Under the pieces are notes generated by a model. That model was not told where the DNA came from. It was given only the letters and a program-made list of their open reading frames with translations, and made no database searches. A stretch of DNA of 39,022 nucleotides from a virus: positions 1-39,022 of IMG/VR virus record IMGVR_UViG_3300033156_000602. One strand, 5' to 3'. Shown here piece by piece: positions 14,020 to 19,236 of this stretch; position 1 is the stretch's first letter, and the number at the start of each line of letters is the position of its first letter. The translations under genes and the position numbers were made by a program.

Positions 14020-14572
14020 AATAGTTGGCAAACTATCAACAACAAACGGACTCTTAAAAGATATAAGAGATAATTTAAAGAATAATACTTCTTGGACTAT
14101 TATTGGCGGTATTTGCGGGATTGTGGCGATAATTATAGCCATTTTCTCATTATTAGTCGCTACGAAGATAATTCACATTGGAGCGGGGACAGCCCCCGAG
14201 CAGGAGGTTGCCCTTCTTAAAATTTTGCCTGTAGTCTCGACCCCCCAAGGTTCAGACAGGGATACAACAAATTTATATCGGGCTAACCCGCTCTTTCGAT
14301 TAGCGTCGTGGTATGACGAAGAACACTGCCTTGGTTGCCGTGAAGATTTACTAATGGCGAATGGGGAAACGCTCGACTCTCAAAAGCCAATTTGTGCGTT
14401 CAACGATTTGCCCTTAGGAACTTGGCTTAAGATTACTTATAAAAATAAAACCGCCTATTGCGAAATTACGGACAGGGTCGGTTTGGACAGAATAGATTTG
14501 TCCAAGTCCGTGTTTCAACAGCTGGCGGATTTAAAGGTCGGTATAATAAGAGTTAAAATAGAAAAAATATGA
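13997..14572 (+). CDS. Membrane-anchored RlpA-like double-psi beta-barrel protein
   Basis: Encodes 191 residues. Membrane segment at about 33-55, a linker, then an RlpA-type domain from about residue 100: ASWYDEEHCLGCREDLLMANGETL, DLPLGTWLKITYKNKTAYCEITDR (D159) and RIDLSKSVFQQLA (D167). Bacterial RlpA cleaves peptidoglycan glycan strands lacking stem peptides, so this could be a lytic transglycosylase-type lysin exported by its anchor. It is encoded with early genes, not the lysis block, which may point to local wall remodelling. Activity is not certain, since phage versions diverge. Confidence 0.75.
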   Translation: MSIFQESKIVGKLSTTNGLLKDIRDNLKNNTSWTIIGGICGIVAIIIAIFSLLVATKIIHIGAGTAPEQEVALLKILPVVSTPQGSDRDTTNLYRANPLFRLASWYDEEHCLGCREDLLMANGETLDSQKPICAFNDLPLGTWLKITYKNKTAYCEITDRVGLDRIDLSKSVFQQLADLKVGIIRVKIEKI

Positions 14573-15081
14573 AAATAAGTGAATGTAAAGATAAAATAAA
14601 AGTCGGCGACTGGGTTAGGACAAATGGAGATGGTGGCATGACGGGAGATTTTCTTGAAGGAGAAATAGGAGAGATATGGGAGAGTAGATTTTTTGTATGG
14701 CAGAATAAAAAACTTGGAGGCCAAGGGGACATCTGCCCGACCACCAAAGGATATAGTTGTAGTTGGCAAATATTGTTCTCCAGCCCAGGCGAAATAGAAA
14801 TTATAACTAAAGATTGGAGGGCTTATAGCACCTCGTGTGGCGAAGTTGTAAAAGGCGAGCCAAAGAGGAAAAAAATTATGAACAAACTATCAACTTTTTT
14901 AGAGCGTCAATTGGACGCCAAGACCAAAAAACTTTATAAGGCAGGTCTTATAAATGGCGACTTAGAACCTACTGAAAGAGGCGACAAAGAATTAAAGGCA
15001 ATTCTTTTTTTCGCAAATAGAGAAGCCCTTGTAAAAAGAGCAATAGAGATTATAAAAGAGGAAAAAGAAGAGAAGAAATAA
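14569..15081 (+). CDS. Two-part hypothetical protein
   Basis: Encodes 170 residues. The first ~100 look beta-rich (KVGDWVRTNGDGG...EIGEIWESRFFVW). The last 67 (MNKLSTFLERQLDAKTKKLY...LEPTERGDKELKAIL) resemble a small helical domain widespread in phages and also start with a well-placed ATG at 14878 (AAAAATTATG), so the second part may be made separately. It overlaps the RlpA-like gene by four bases. No function assigned. Confidence 0.5.
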   Translation: MKISECKDKIKVGDWVRTNGDGGMTGDFLEGEIGEIWESRFFVWQNKKLGGQGDICPTTKGYSCSWQILFSSPGEIEIITKDWRAYSTSCGEVVKGEPKRKKIMNKLSTFLERQLDAKTKKLYKAGLINGDLEPTERGDKELKAILFFANREALVKRAIEIIKEEKEEKK

Positions 15082-15101
15082 CCAACTAACCTAAAAACAA
15101 T
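15082..15101 (+). repeat. Leader module, copy 4
   Basis: Exact copy of CCAACTAACCTAAAAACAAT, one base before the ATG of the gene at 15103. It lies about 3.7 kb from copy 3. Confidence 0.8.
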
Positions 15102-15102
15102 T

Positions 15103-15411
15103 ATGAAGAAAAAAAAGAGAACAATTAAAAAAGAGATAAATGTGGATAGAAAAAGCCCGCTTCAGTGTTATGCTTATGAGTGGTTAGATAGTAGAGGATT
15201 ATTTGATAGTGATGCAGATTTGGGAAAAGCGGTTTTTGAATTAGTGAAGTTTTTTTCTTATCAAGGACATACTGGTTTTTCAGCGAGAATGACAAAGGCT
15301 TGGAAATCTTGCTTTAATTTAATGTTTAATCAGATATTAAAAGATTTTGAAAATAAACAAAGTCCAGATATAAGAAATAAAAAAGTTAAAAACAACAATA
15401 CTGGCAAATAA
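15103..15411 (+). CDS. Hypothetical phage protein
   Basis: Encodes 102 residues with a lysine-rich start (MKKKKRTIKKE) and a segment FFSYQGHTGFSARM resembling a QGHSGxSA motif of small phage proteins of unknown function. Preceded by leader module copy 4. Confidence 0.55.
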   Translation: MKKKKRTIKKEINVDRKSPLQCYAYEWLDSRGLFDSDADLGKAVFELVKFFSYQGHTGFSARMTKAWKSCFNLMFNQILKDFENKQSPDIRNKKVKNNNTGK

Positions 15412-15415
15412 ACTT

Positions 15416-15700
15416 ATGAAGAAAGAAAAGAAAAAGAAACCGCCAATTTACTTACTTGATTATCGCTTGAAGTGGAAAGTATTTAAAATGCTCCAAGACA
15501 AGTTAGTTCGGAATTCAGGTCTCGTTCCAGCTCAGGGCGACAAAGTGCTCTGGCGAATGCTAAGAGATAAGAGAATATATTGTTGGTTTGACCCACTTAT
15601 TAAAAATGATATGCGATTAGGATTTGAATTGCCTAAAAATAGAAAAGTTAAAATATTAAAAAACGCAAAAACCCTTTCACCAAACAAGATTAAAAGCTAA
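15416..15700 (+). CDS. Hypothetical protein with MKKEKK start
   Basis: Encodes 94 basic residues (MKKEKKKKPPIYLLDYRLKW at the start). The middle (LVPAQGDKVLWRMLRDKRIYCWFDPL) looks globular. No family recognised. Confidence 0.5.
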   Translation: MKKEKKKKPPIYLLDYRLKWKVFKMLQDKLVRNSGLVPAQGDKVLWRMLRDKRIYCWFDPLIKNDMRLGFELPKNRKVKILKNAKTLSPNKIKS

Positions 15701-15719
15701 TAATTAACTAAGAGATTCT

Positions 15720-15899
15720 ATGAAAAAAGAAAAACTAAAAATAATTTTAGAAGTAGAAGAGATACCTGAAAATGCGAAATTCAGCGATTTTAGAGTTGAA
15801 GTAATGGAAGATGGCTGGTTCACAAGAATAAGCAAAAACTGGAAACGTATAAGATATATTCCAGCAAAAGTAATCAAAATGGATATTAAGAAATTATGA
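15720..15899 (+). CDS. Small hypothetical protein with MKKEK start
   Basis: Encodes 59 residues (MKKEKLKIILEVEEIPENAK at the start), a beta-rich pattern with GWFTRISKNWKRIRYIP. Its stop overlaps an ATG at 15896, but the next gene more likely starts at 15956. No family recognised. Confidence 0.5.
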   Translation: MKKEKLKIILEVEEIPENAKFSDFRVEVMEDGWFTRISKNWKRIRYIPAKVIKMDIKKL

Positions 15900-15955
15900 A
15901 AACCCCTTACAGATTTTTAACCCTAACAAACCCCAACCCAACTAAACTAAAAATA

Positions 15956-16087
15956 ATGAAGAAAGAAAAGAAATTCAAAAAAATAAAGAATAAAATAATT
16001 TGTTTTATACGGGGGCACTATCCAATTTTAAGAGATAATAGCCCTACTCAAATGATGTGTGGAAGGTGTAAAAAACACAATTTATAA
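15956..16087 (+). CDS. Small Cys/His protein, DUF1660-like pattern
   Basis: Encodes 43 residues from the ATG at 15956 (MKKEKKFKKIKNKIICFIRG and onward). Contains CFIRGHYP and CGRCKKH, the pattern of small phage proteins such as DUF1660. This start follows a degenerate copy of the leader module (CCCAACTAAACTAAAAATA); an in-frame ATG at 15896 would add 20 residues. Confidence 0.5.
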   Translation: MKKEKKFKKIKNKIICFIRGHYPILRDNSPTQMMCGRCKKHNL

Positions 16088-16089
16088 TC

Positions 16090-16329
16090 ATGAAAAAAGA
16101 AAAGAAAAATGAAAAACTTTATTGCACTGAATGTGGCAATGAATTAAAAATGACCTTAGTCGGGGCTGAAAAATTTTATTATGTTTATTCCACTGGATGT
16201 TTTCATCCTTATTCAAAGTATAACCGAAAAACAGGTAAGCGACAGTATGTTAAGAGATATAAATGCCCCAACTCAAAATGGTGGAATTCTCACTCTGATT
16301 TTATGGAGGATAAGATAATACTTATTTAA
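16090..16329 (+). CDS. Small zinc-ribbon-like protein with MKKEKK start
   Basis: Encodes 79 residues. MKKEKKNEKLYCTECGNELK contains one CxxC pair; further single cysteines (TGCFHPY and RYKCPN) could complete a metal site. Highly basic C-terminal half. No function recognised. Confidence 0.55.
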   Translation: MKKEKKNEKLYCTECGNELKMTLVGAEKFYYVYSTGCFHPYSKYNRKTGKRQYVKRYKCPNSKWWNSHSDFMEDKIILI

Positions 16330-16332
16330 TTT

Positions 16333-16644
16333 ATGAAAAGAGAAGAAGCTATTATTCGTTATAGAAAATGTTATCAATGCGGAAAATTCTTTACTCCCAG
16401 CAAATACAATAAAAATACCCAGATATTTTGCTCAAAAGAATGTCAAAGAAAAAAAGAAACAGCGTGGGGAGATTTCAAGCCAACTTTTTGGAGATGCCAA
16501 TGGTGCGGACACTTAAACCGCTTAGACTACAACCCAAGATGTAATATTGAAAGATACAAAGAGCGTAAATGCTCCAACCCTGAATGCCGCAGAAAGCAAA
16601 AAAGCCCAAAAATTGGCTTAACAGAGCCAGTTTTATCAGTATAG
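16333..16644 (+). CDS. Multi-cysteine zinc-finger protein
   Basis: Encodes 103 residues with two cysteine-rich units: CYQCGKFF ... FCSKECQRK and CQWCGHLNR ... CSNPECRRK, each able to bind a zinc ion, and many Arg/Lys residues. Probably a nucleic-acid or protein-binding regulator. It is the last gene of the early rightward series; a promoter follows three bases after its stop. Confidence 0.65.
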   Translation: MKREEAIIRYRKCYQCGKFFTPSKYNKNTQIFCSKECQRKKETAWGDFKPTFWRCQWCGHLNRLDYNPRCNIERYKERKCSNPECRRKQKSPKIGLTEPVLSV

Positions 16645-16647
16645 CCC

Positions 16648-16676
16648 TTGACTTATTATAAGATTGGGTGTAGTAT
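16648..16676 (+). promoter_or_regulatory. Sigma70-like promoter with no gene downstream
   Basis: TTGACT (16648-16653), 17-bp spacer, TAGTAT (16671-16676). Predicted start near 16683. No ORF longer than about seven codons follows before the terminator at 16891-16911, so it would make a noncoding RNA. Confidence 0.5.
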
Positions 16677-16868
16677 TAAATTGAAACTGCAGTCATTCTG
16701 TCCAATGCCCTATTTTTTTGTTTGACAGCTACCGCGGTAGGTTCGGGGCAAGGTTTGTTCTCTCAACTTTGAATAGTTTTCTGTTTTTTCGGATGCCTTG
16801 AATAGTTTTCTGTCCGTGAACTATTCAAGGTTGAGAGAATAATGGAGTCAAACCACATCCCATAAAAA

Positions 16869-16890
16869 AACCGCCCTTGATAGAGCGGTT
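16869..16890 (-). terminator. Intrinsic terminator of the leftward block
   Basis: Stem AACCGC (16869-16874) with GCGGTT (16885-16890), followed on the minus strand by seven or more T. It lies about 20 bases past the stop of the last leftward gene. Confidence 0.75.
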
Positions 16891-16911
16891 AAAAAGCTAA
16901 AACGCTTTTTT
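16891..16911 (+). terminator. Intrinsic terminator for rightward transcription
   Basis: AAAAAGC (16891-16897), six-base loop, GCTTTTT (16904-16910) and a further T. Adjacent to the leftward terminator, it gives a convergent termination zone between early and leftward transcripts. Confidence 0.6.
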
Positions 16912-17062
16912 ACTTAATCCCCAGCACTTTGACATCAACATTCCCAGCGATGCCAAGCACTACAAGAAACGCAACCAACAAAATAGCTTTGAGGACTTGT
17001 ATAGCTTTCTCTCTTTTTTCTTCGTGCTTTTTATTTAGATTGTATAGGTTTTGATAACGCAT
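16910..17062 (-). CDS. Small leftward membrane protein
   Basis: Encodes 50 residues: a charged N-terminus (MRYQNLYNLNKKHEEKREKA) and one membrane segment (about 21-40, IQVLKAILLVAFLVVLGIAG) ending GNVDVKVLGIK. Last gene of the leftward block, its stop next to the terminator pair. No family recognised; an exclusion or lysis-timing role would be speculative. Confidence 0.5.
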   Translation of the reverse strand: MRYQNLYNLNKKHEEKREKAIQVLKAILLVAFLVVLGIAGNVDVKVLGIK

Positions 17063-17180
17063 AGATTTTAAACCCTCAATTCCAGCCCGCCCTAAAATCT
17101 CAACTTACGCTGTCCTTTATTAAAAAGTTAGAGCTTATATTTAGGAACGAGCCAGAGTTCAAGGTTTAATTCCCTCTATC

Positions 17181-17221
17181 ATCTCCACCAGCCAAGCCGT
17201 TGAAAATTGACTGATGGAGAT
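17181..17221 (-). repeat. Intergenic hairpin element, copy C
   Basis: Stem TGGAGAT (17215-17221) with ATCTCCA (17181-17187), loop 27 bases. It follows the stop of the gene at 17232 (minus-strand context CAAAATTAG before it) and is followed by AGAGGGAATTAA. Copies A and B share this layout with different stem sequences. Confidence 0.55.
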
Positions 17222-17231
17222 TAAGAGAAAA

Positions 17232-17471
17232 CTAATTTTGTTTTTCAATGTGTAGTTGTTCCGCTTGAGATAGTAAATCAGTCAAATTTATAATTTTTCC
17301 CTTTTTTACTGCTTTTTCTGCTTTTTTCCAGTTTTTATTATAGTTTTTTATCTTTTTTTCCAGCGTTTTACCTTTTGGATATAAGCCAAAATTAATAACT
17401 TTTTTATCGTTTGTCATTTTCACTTTTAAAGGTTCAACGGCAAACCTTAGATTAGTTCTTAATTTCCTCAT
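17232..17471 (-). CDS. Small basic leftward protein
   Basis: Encodes 79 very basic residues (MRKLRTNLRFAVEPLKVKMT at the start, many Lys after). The ATG follows GGAGGAGTAGG, one of the few good Shine-Dalgarno sites here, and that site lies in the 3' arm of a hairpin (17473-17512), so translation may be controlled by folding. No family recognised. Confidence 0.5.
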   Translation of the reverse strand: MRKLRTNLRFAVEPLKVKMTNDKKVINFGLYPKGKTLEKKIKNYNKNWKKAEKAVKKGKIINLTDLLSQAEQLHIEKQN

Positions 17472-17472
17472 C

Positions 17473-17512
17473 CTACTCCTCCAACTTGCTACTGGTAAAG
17501 CTGAAGGAGTAG
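17473..17512 (-). repeat. Intergenic hairpin element, copy B, covering a ribosome site
   Basis: Stem of eight pairs (17473-17480 with 17505-17512; core CTACTCC/GGAGTAG), loop 24 bases. On the minus strand the 3' arm carries the GGAG of the Shine-Dalgarno site for the gene starting at 17471, then AGGAAATTAA. The fold would hide the ribosome site. Confidence 0.55.
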
Positions 17513-17520
17513 AGGAAGAA

Positions 17521-17679
17521 TTAAGAAAATTTTACTCCATAAACATTTCTAAGTTCTTCGGGTTCAATAAAAAGTTTTAAAATTTCTCTAACTGGTTTAT
17601 TATAAGGATTATAAACTATTCTAATTAATCTTTTTGTCTTTTTGTCCTTAATTTTAATCCACCTTTTTTCTTTTTTCAT
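17521..17679 (-). CDS. Small leftward protein with MKKEK start
   Basis: Encodes 52 residues (MKKEKRWIKIKDKKTKRLIR at the start, ending YGVKFS), basic with a beta-like middle. The MKKEK start is shared with several genes of the rightward early block. No Shine-Dalgarno site; the leader is A-rich. No family recognised. Confidence 0.5.
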   Translation of the reverse strand: MKKEKRWIKIKDKKTKRLIRIVYNPYNKPVREILKLFIEPEELRNVYGVKFS

Positions 17680-17734
17680 TTTTCAATGAGCCAGCCAGTA
17701 GCTCTGGCAAGATTAATTTTTAATTCCTTTTATT

Positions 17735-17766
17735 CTACCTCCTATAGTTGCGGCTGTAAGAGGTAG
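17735..17766 (-). repeat. Intergenic hairpin element, copy A
   Basis: Stem CTACCTC (17735-17741) with GAGGTAG (17760-17766), loop 18 bases. On the minus strand it follows CAAAATTAG, the end of the gene at 17777, and is followed by AAAAGGAATTAA. Its stem differs from copies B and C but is perfectly paired. Confidence 0.55.
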
Positions 17767-17776
17767 AGAAAAGAAA

Positions 17777-17965
17777 CTAATTTTGTTCTAAATACTCTCC
17801 CACTACTTCTGTTATTCTTTCGAGCAATTCAACATTTTTGCTTAGCTTGTCTTTTGGCTGTCCCCATTGCTGCCAACCATTGCTCCCAATCCTGCCTTCA
17901 ATTAAGGTATCATCCTCTTCTTTATCAGTATAATAGAATTTTAACTCTACATCTGTTAGTTTCAT
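17777..17965 (-). CDS. Small leftward hypothetical protein
   Basis: Encodes 62 residues from the ATG at 17965 (MKLTDVELKFYYTDKEEDDT at the start; a TTG 15 bases upstream is also open). Mixed alpha/beta with an acidic start and a helical end (NVELLERITEVVGEYLEQN). First gene after the two leftward promoters, preceded by a strong leader hairpin (18020-18068). No family recognised. Confidence 0.55.
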   Translation of the reverse strand: MKLTDVELKFYYTDKEEDDTLIEGRIGSNGWQQWGQPKDKLSKNVELLERITEVVGEYLEQN

Positions 17966-18019
17966 GTTTTTAATGAGCAATCCGCAACTTGCCCTGATTA
18001 TAAAGAGACGACCCTTAAC

Positions 18020-18068
18020 CGTCAGGTATTAAGAGCCGCCTCAAAAATCTTAATAAAAAACCCTGACG
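18020..18068 (-). promoter_or_regulatory. Leader hairpin of the leftward transcript
   Basis: Outer stem CGTCAGG (18020-18026) with CCTGACG (18062-18068), inner stem TATTAAGA (18027-18034) with TCTTAATA (18048-18055), and a six-base bulge between them: 15 pairs in total. It lies about 35 bases downstream of the predicted start of the nearer leftward promoter, in the untranslated leader, so it could protect or attenuate the mRNA. Confidence 0.6.
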
Positions 18069-18079
18069 ATTAAAATAGT

Positions 18080-18088
18080 TTATCCACA
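18080..18088 (+). promoter_or_regulatory. DnaA box
   Basis: TTATCCACA, just downstream of the predicted start of the nearer leftward promoter. Flanks differ from the other three copies (followed by AC instead of GGT). Confidence 0.55.
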
Positions 18089-18108
18089 ACTTCAAATGTT
18101 CTACTTTT

Positions 18109-18136
18109 ATTATACTCTTCTTAAAAAACTTGTCAA
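18109..18136 (-). promoter_or_regulatory. Consensus sigma70 promoter, leftward (proximal)
   Basis: Minus strand TTGACA (18136-18131), 16-bp spacer, TATAAT (18114-18109): a perfect match in both boxes, followed by AAAAGT. It drives the leftward block. Confidence 0.85.
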
Positions 18137-18168
18137 GTCCCTGTCAATTTAGCTTCAAAATCAGTAAG

Positions 18169-18177
18169 TTATCCACA
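18169..18177 (+). promoter_or_regulatory. DnaA box
   Basis: TTATCCACA within the 13-mer GTTATCCACAGGT (18168-18180). It lies between the two leftward promoters, downstream of the distal start and upstream of the proximal -35 box. Confidence 0.6.
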
Positions 18178-18197
18178 GGTCAACCTTTTCACTTTTA

Positions 18198-18225
18198 ATT
18201 ATACTCTTTTAAAAAAACTTGTCAA
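18198..18225 (-). promoter_or_regulatory. Consensus sigma70 promoter, leftward (distal)
   Basis: Minus strand TTGACA (18225-18220), 16-bp spacer, TATAAT (18203-18198), followed by TAAAAGTG as at 7035. Nearly a duplicate of the proximal promoter about 89 bp away, including the TTGACAAGTTTTTT start. Confidence 0.85.
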
Positions 18226-18261
18226 GAGTTAATAACTTATTTGGTAGATTTTAGTAGATAT

Positions 18262-18612
18262 ATGGCAACGACAAAACAACAAAACGCATTAAAAATAAAA
18301 CTCAAAAATCCCAAATTAAATATGGGTAAAGTTATGATAGAGGCAGGCTATTCTGAAAAGACTGCCAAAGCCCCAACAAAATTAACCAAGAGCAAAGGTT
18401 GGCAAGAATTGCTTGCCCAAATAGATGATGAGCAGCTATTAAAAAAACTCAGAAAAATCGCATTAGATGATAAAGATAAAAGAGCTTGCCTTTCAGCAAT
18501 AGATACTTTACTAAAACTCAAAGATAGATACCCAGCAGGAAAACTAAACCTTAAACACCAAGACTCCGATTATAAAGAATTCCTCAAACAAATAAAAGCA
18601 ATAACAAGATAA
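18262..18612 (+). CDS. terS: Terminase small subunit, putative
   Basis: Encodes 116 residues from the ATG at 18262 (a TTG at 18241 adds seven). The N-terminal part NMGKVMIEAGYSEKTAKAPTKLTKSKGW fits the helix-turn-helix DNA-binding region of small terminases, followed by a helical oligomerisation-like part (DEQLLKKLRKIALDDKDKRA). It lies just upstream of the large terminase, separated by a repeat-rich gap and one small gene. The small subunit recognises the packaging site and feeds DNA to the motor. Moderately sure. Confidence 0.7.
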   Translation: MATTKQQNALKIKLKNPKLNMGKVMIEAGYSEKTAKAPTKLTKSKGWQELLAQIDDEQLLKKLRKIALDDKDKRACLSAIDTLLKLKDRYPAGKLNLKHQDSDYKEFLKQIKAITR

Positions 18613-19032
18613 ACAAATCCGCCCAGATTAAATATAAAATGCTTAGATATTAAGTAAATATAGTAATTAAAAGCAATAAAAGCGTTTATATTAAAAGTAA
18701 GTAAAAAGTAAGTAATAGATAGAGTAAGTAATGATAAGTAATAAGAATAAGTAATAAGTATAAGTAGAAAGTATAAGTAGTTAAAAGTAGTTATCCTCTC
18801 CCACACAAACCCTTAAAAGACAAAGAAAACCCTCTACAAGCATAAAACCCCATAAAACACCCTAAAAACACCTTAGAGAGCCATATAGACGCTAATAAGA
18901 ACATTCTATAAGATTATATAAGAATATGAGAAAATATAGGTCATATATCTAATAAGGGGGGTAGGGAGGCGAAGTCTGGAAGTTTTGAGATTACGTATAT
19001 ACCAACCTCACATTTTTTTTGAATTTTAGACA
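18613..19032. other. Gene-free repeat region, candidate packaging site
   Basis: A 420-base stretch without a credible gene between terS and the small gene before terL. 18695-18790 holds about twelve copies of AAGTA. 18795-18880 is C- and A-rich with almost no G and repeats like AAAACCC. 18956-18969 is the G-run GGGGGGTAGGGAGG. Repeats and strand bias next to the terminase genes suggest a pac or cos region; an origin is an alternative. Confidence 0.45.
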
Positions 19033-19230
19033 ATGCTTATAAAAACCCACAACATAAAAGGAAACTGGAGAGAAAAAATAGCAAGAAGTGAATATTTAAA
19101 AGAATTCCATAAAAATTCTAAAAATCATCCTGTTTTTGGAAAAAGAAGGGATAAGTTCAATAAAGAGCAATTTGACAAAAACTATAATAAAATAATATGG
19201 GACTCCAAAGAAACTCAACGGGAAAGTTAG
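19033..19230 (+). CDS. Small basic hypothetical protein
   Basis: Encodes 65 basic residues (MLIKTHNIKGNWREKIARSE at the start), mostly helical. It is six bases before the terminase large subunit. No family recognised; it could be a packaging accessory. Confidence 0.5.
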   Translation: MLIKTHNIKGNWREKIARSEYLKEFHKNSKNHPVFGKRRDKFNKEQFDKNYNKIIWDSKETQRES

Positions 19231-19236
19231 TTAAAT

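Larger units (their letters stand above)
16683..16911 (+). ncRNA. Candidate noncoding RNA with mutually exclusive hairpins
   Basis: A promoter-to-terminator unit of about 230 bases without a credible ORF. It contains the palindrome CTACCGCGGTAG (16729-16740), a 16-base direct repeat TTGAATAGTTTTCTGT (16769-16784, 16798-16813), and three arms. Arm C can pair with arm B (16796-16807 with 16819-16830, 12 perfect pairs, 11-base loop) or with arm A (16758-16778 with 16819-16839, 20 pairs plus one G-U). The two pairings exclude each other. It may be a regulatory RNA or switch; alternatively the repeats are a DNA-level site. Confidence 0.45.

Noticed and set aside
16721-16752. Promoter TTGACA at 16723 across the CCGCGG palindrome
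   Set aside because: No acceptable -10 box lies 16-18 bp downstream; the spacer region is G+C-rich.
17181-17766. Hydrophobic open stretches through the leftward hairpin regions (for example KISFFSLPLTAATIGG)
   Set aside because: They lack start codons, end within a few codons after the hairpin, and arise from pyrimidine-rich flanks. Paired stems explain the conservation better.
18600-19030. CRISPR array in the repeat-rich region
   Set aside because: The repeats are only about five bases, irregularly spaced, with no conserved 23-47 bp repeat or uniform spacers.
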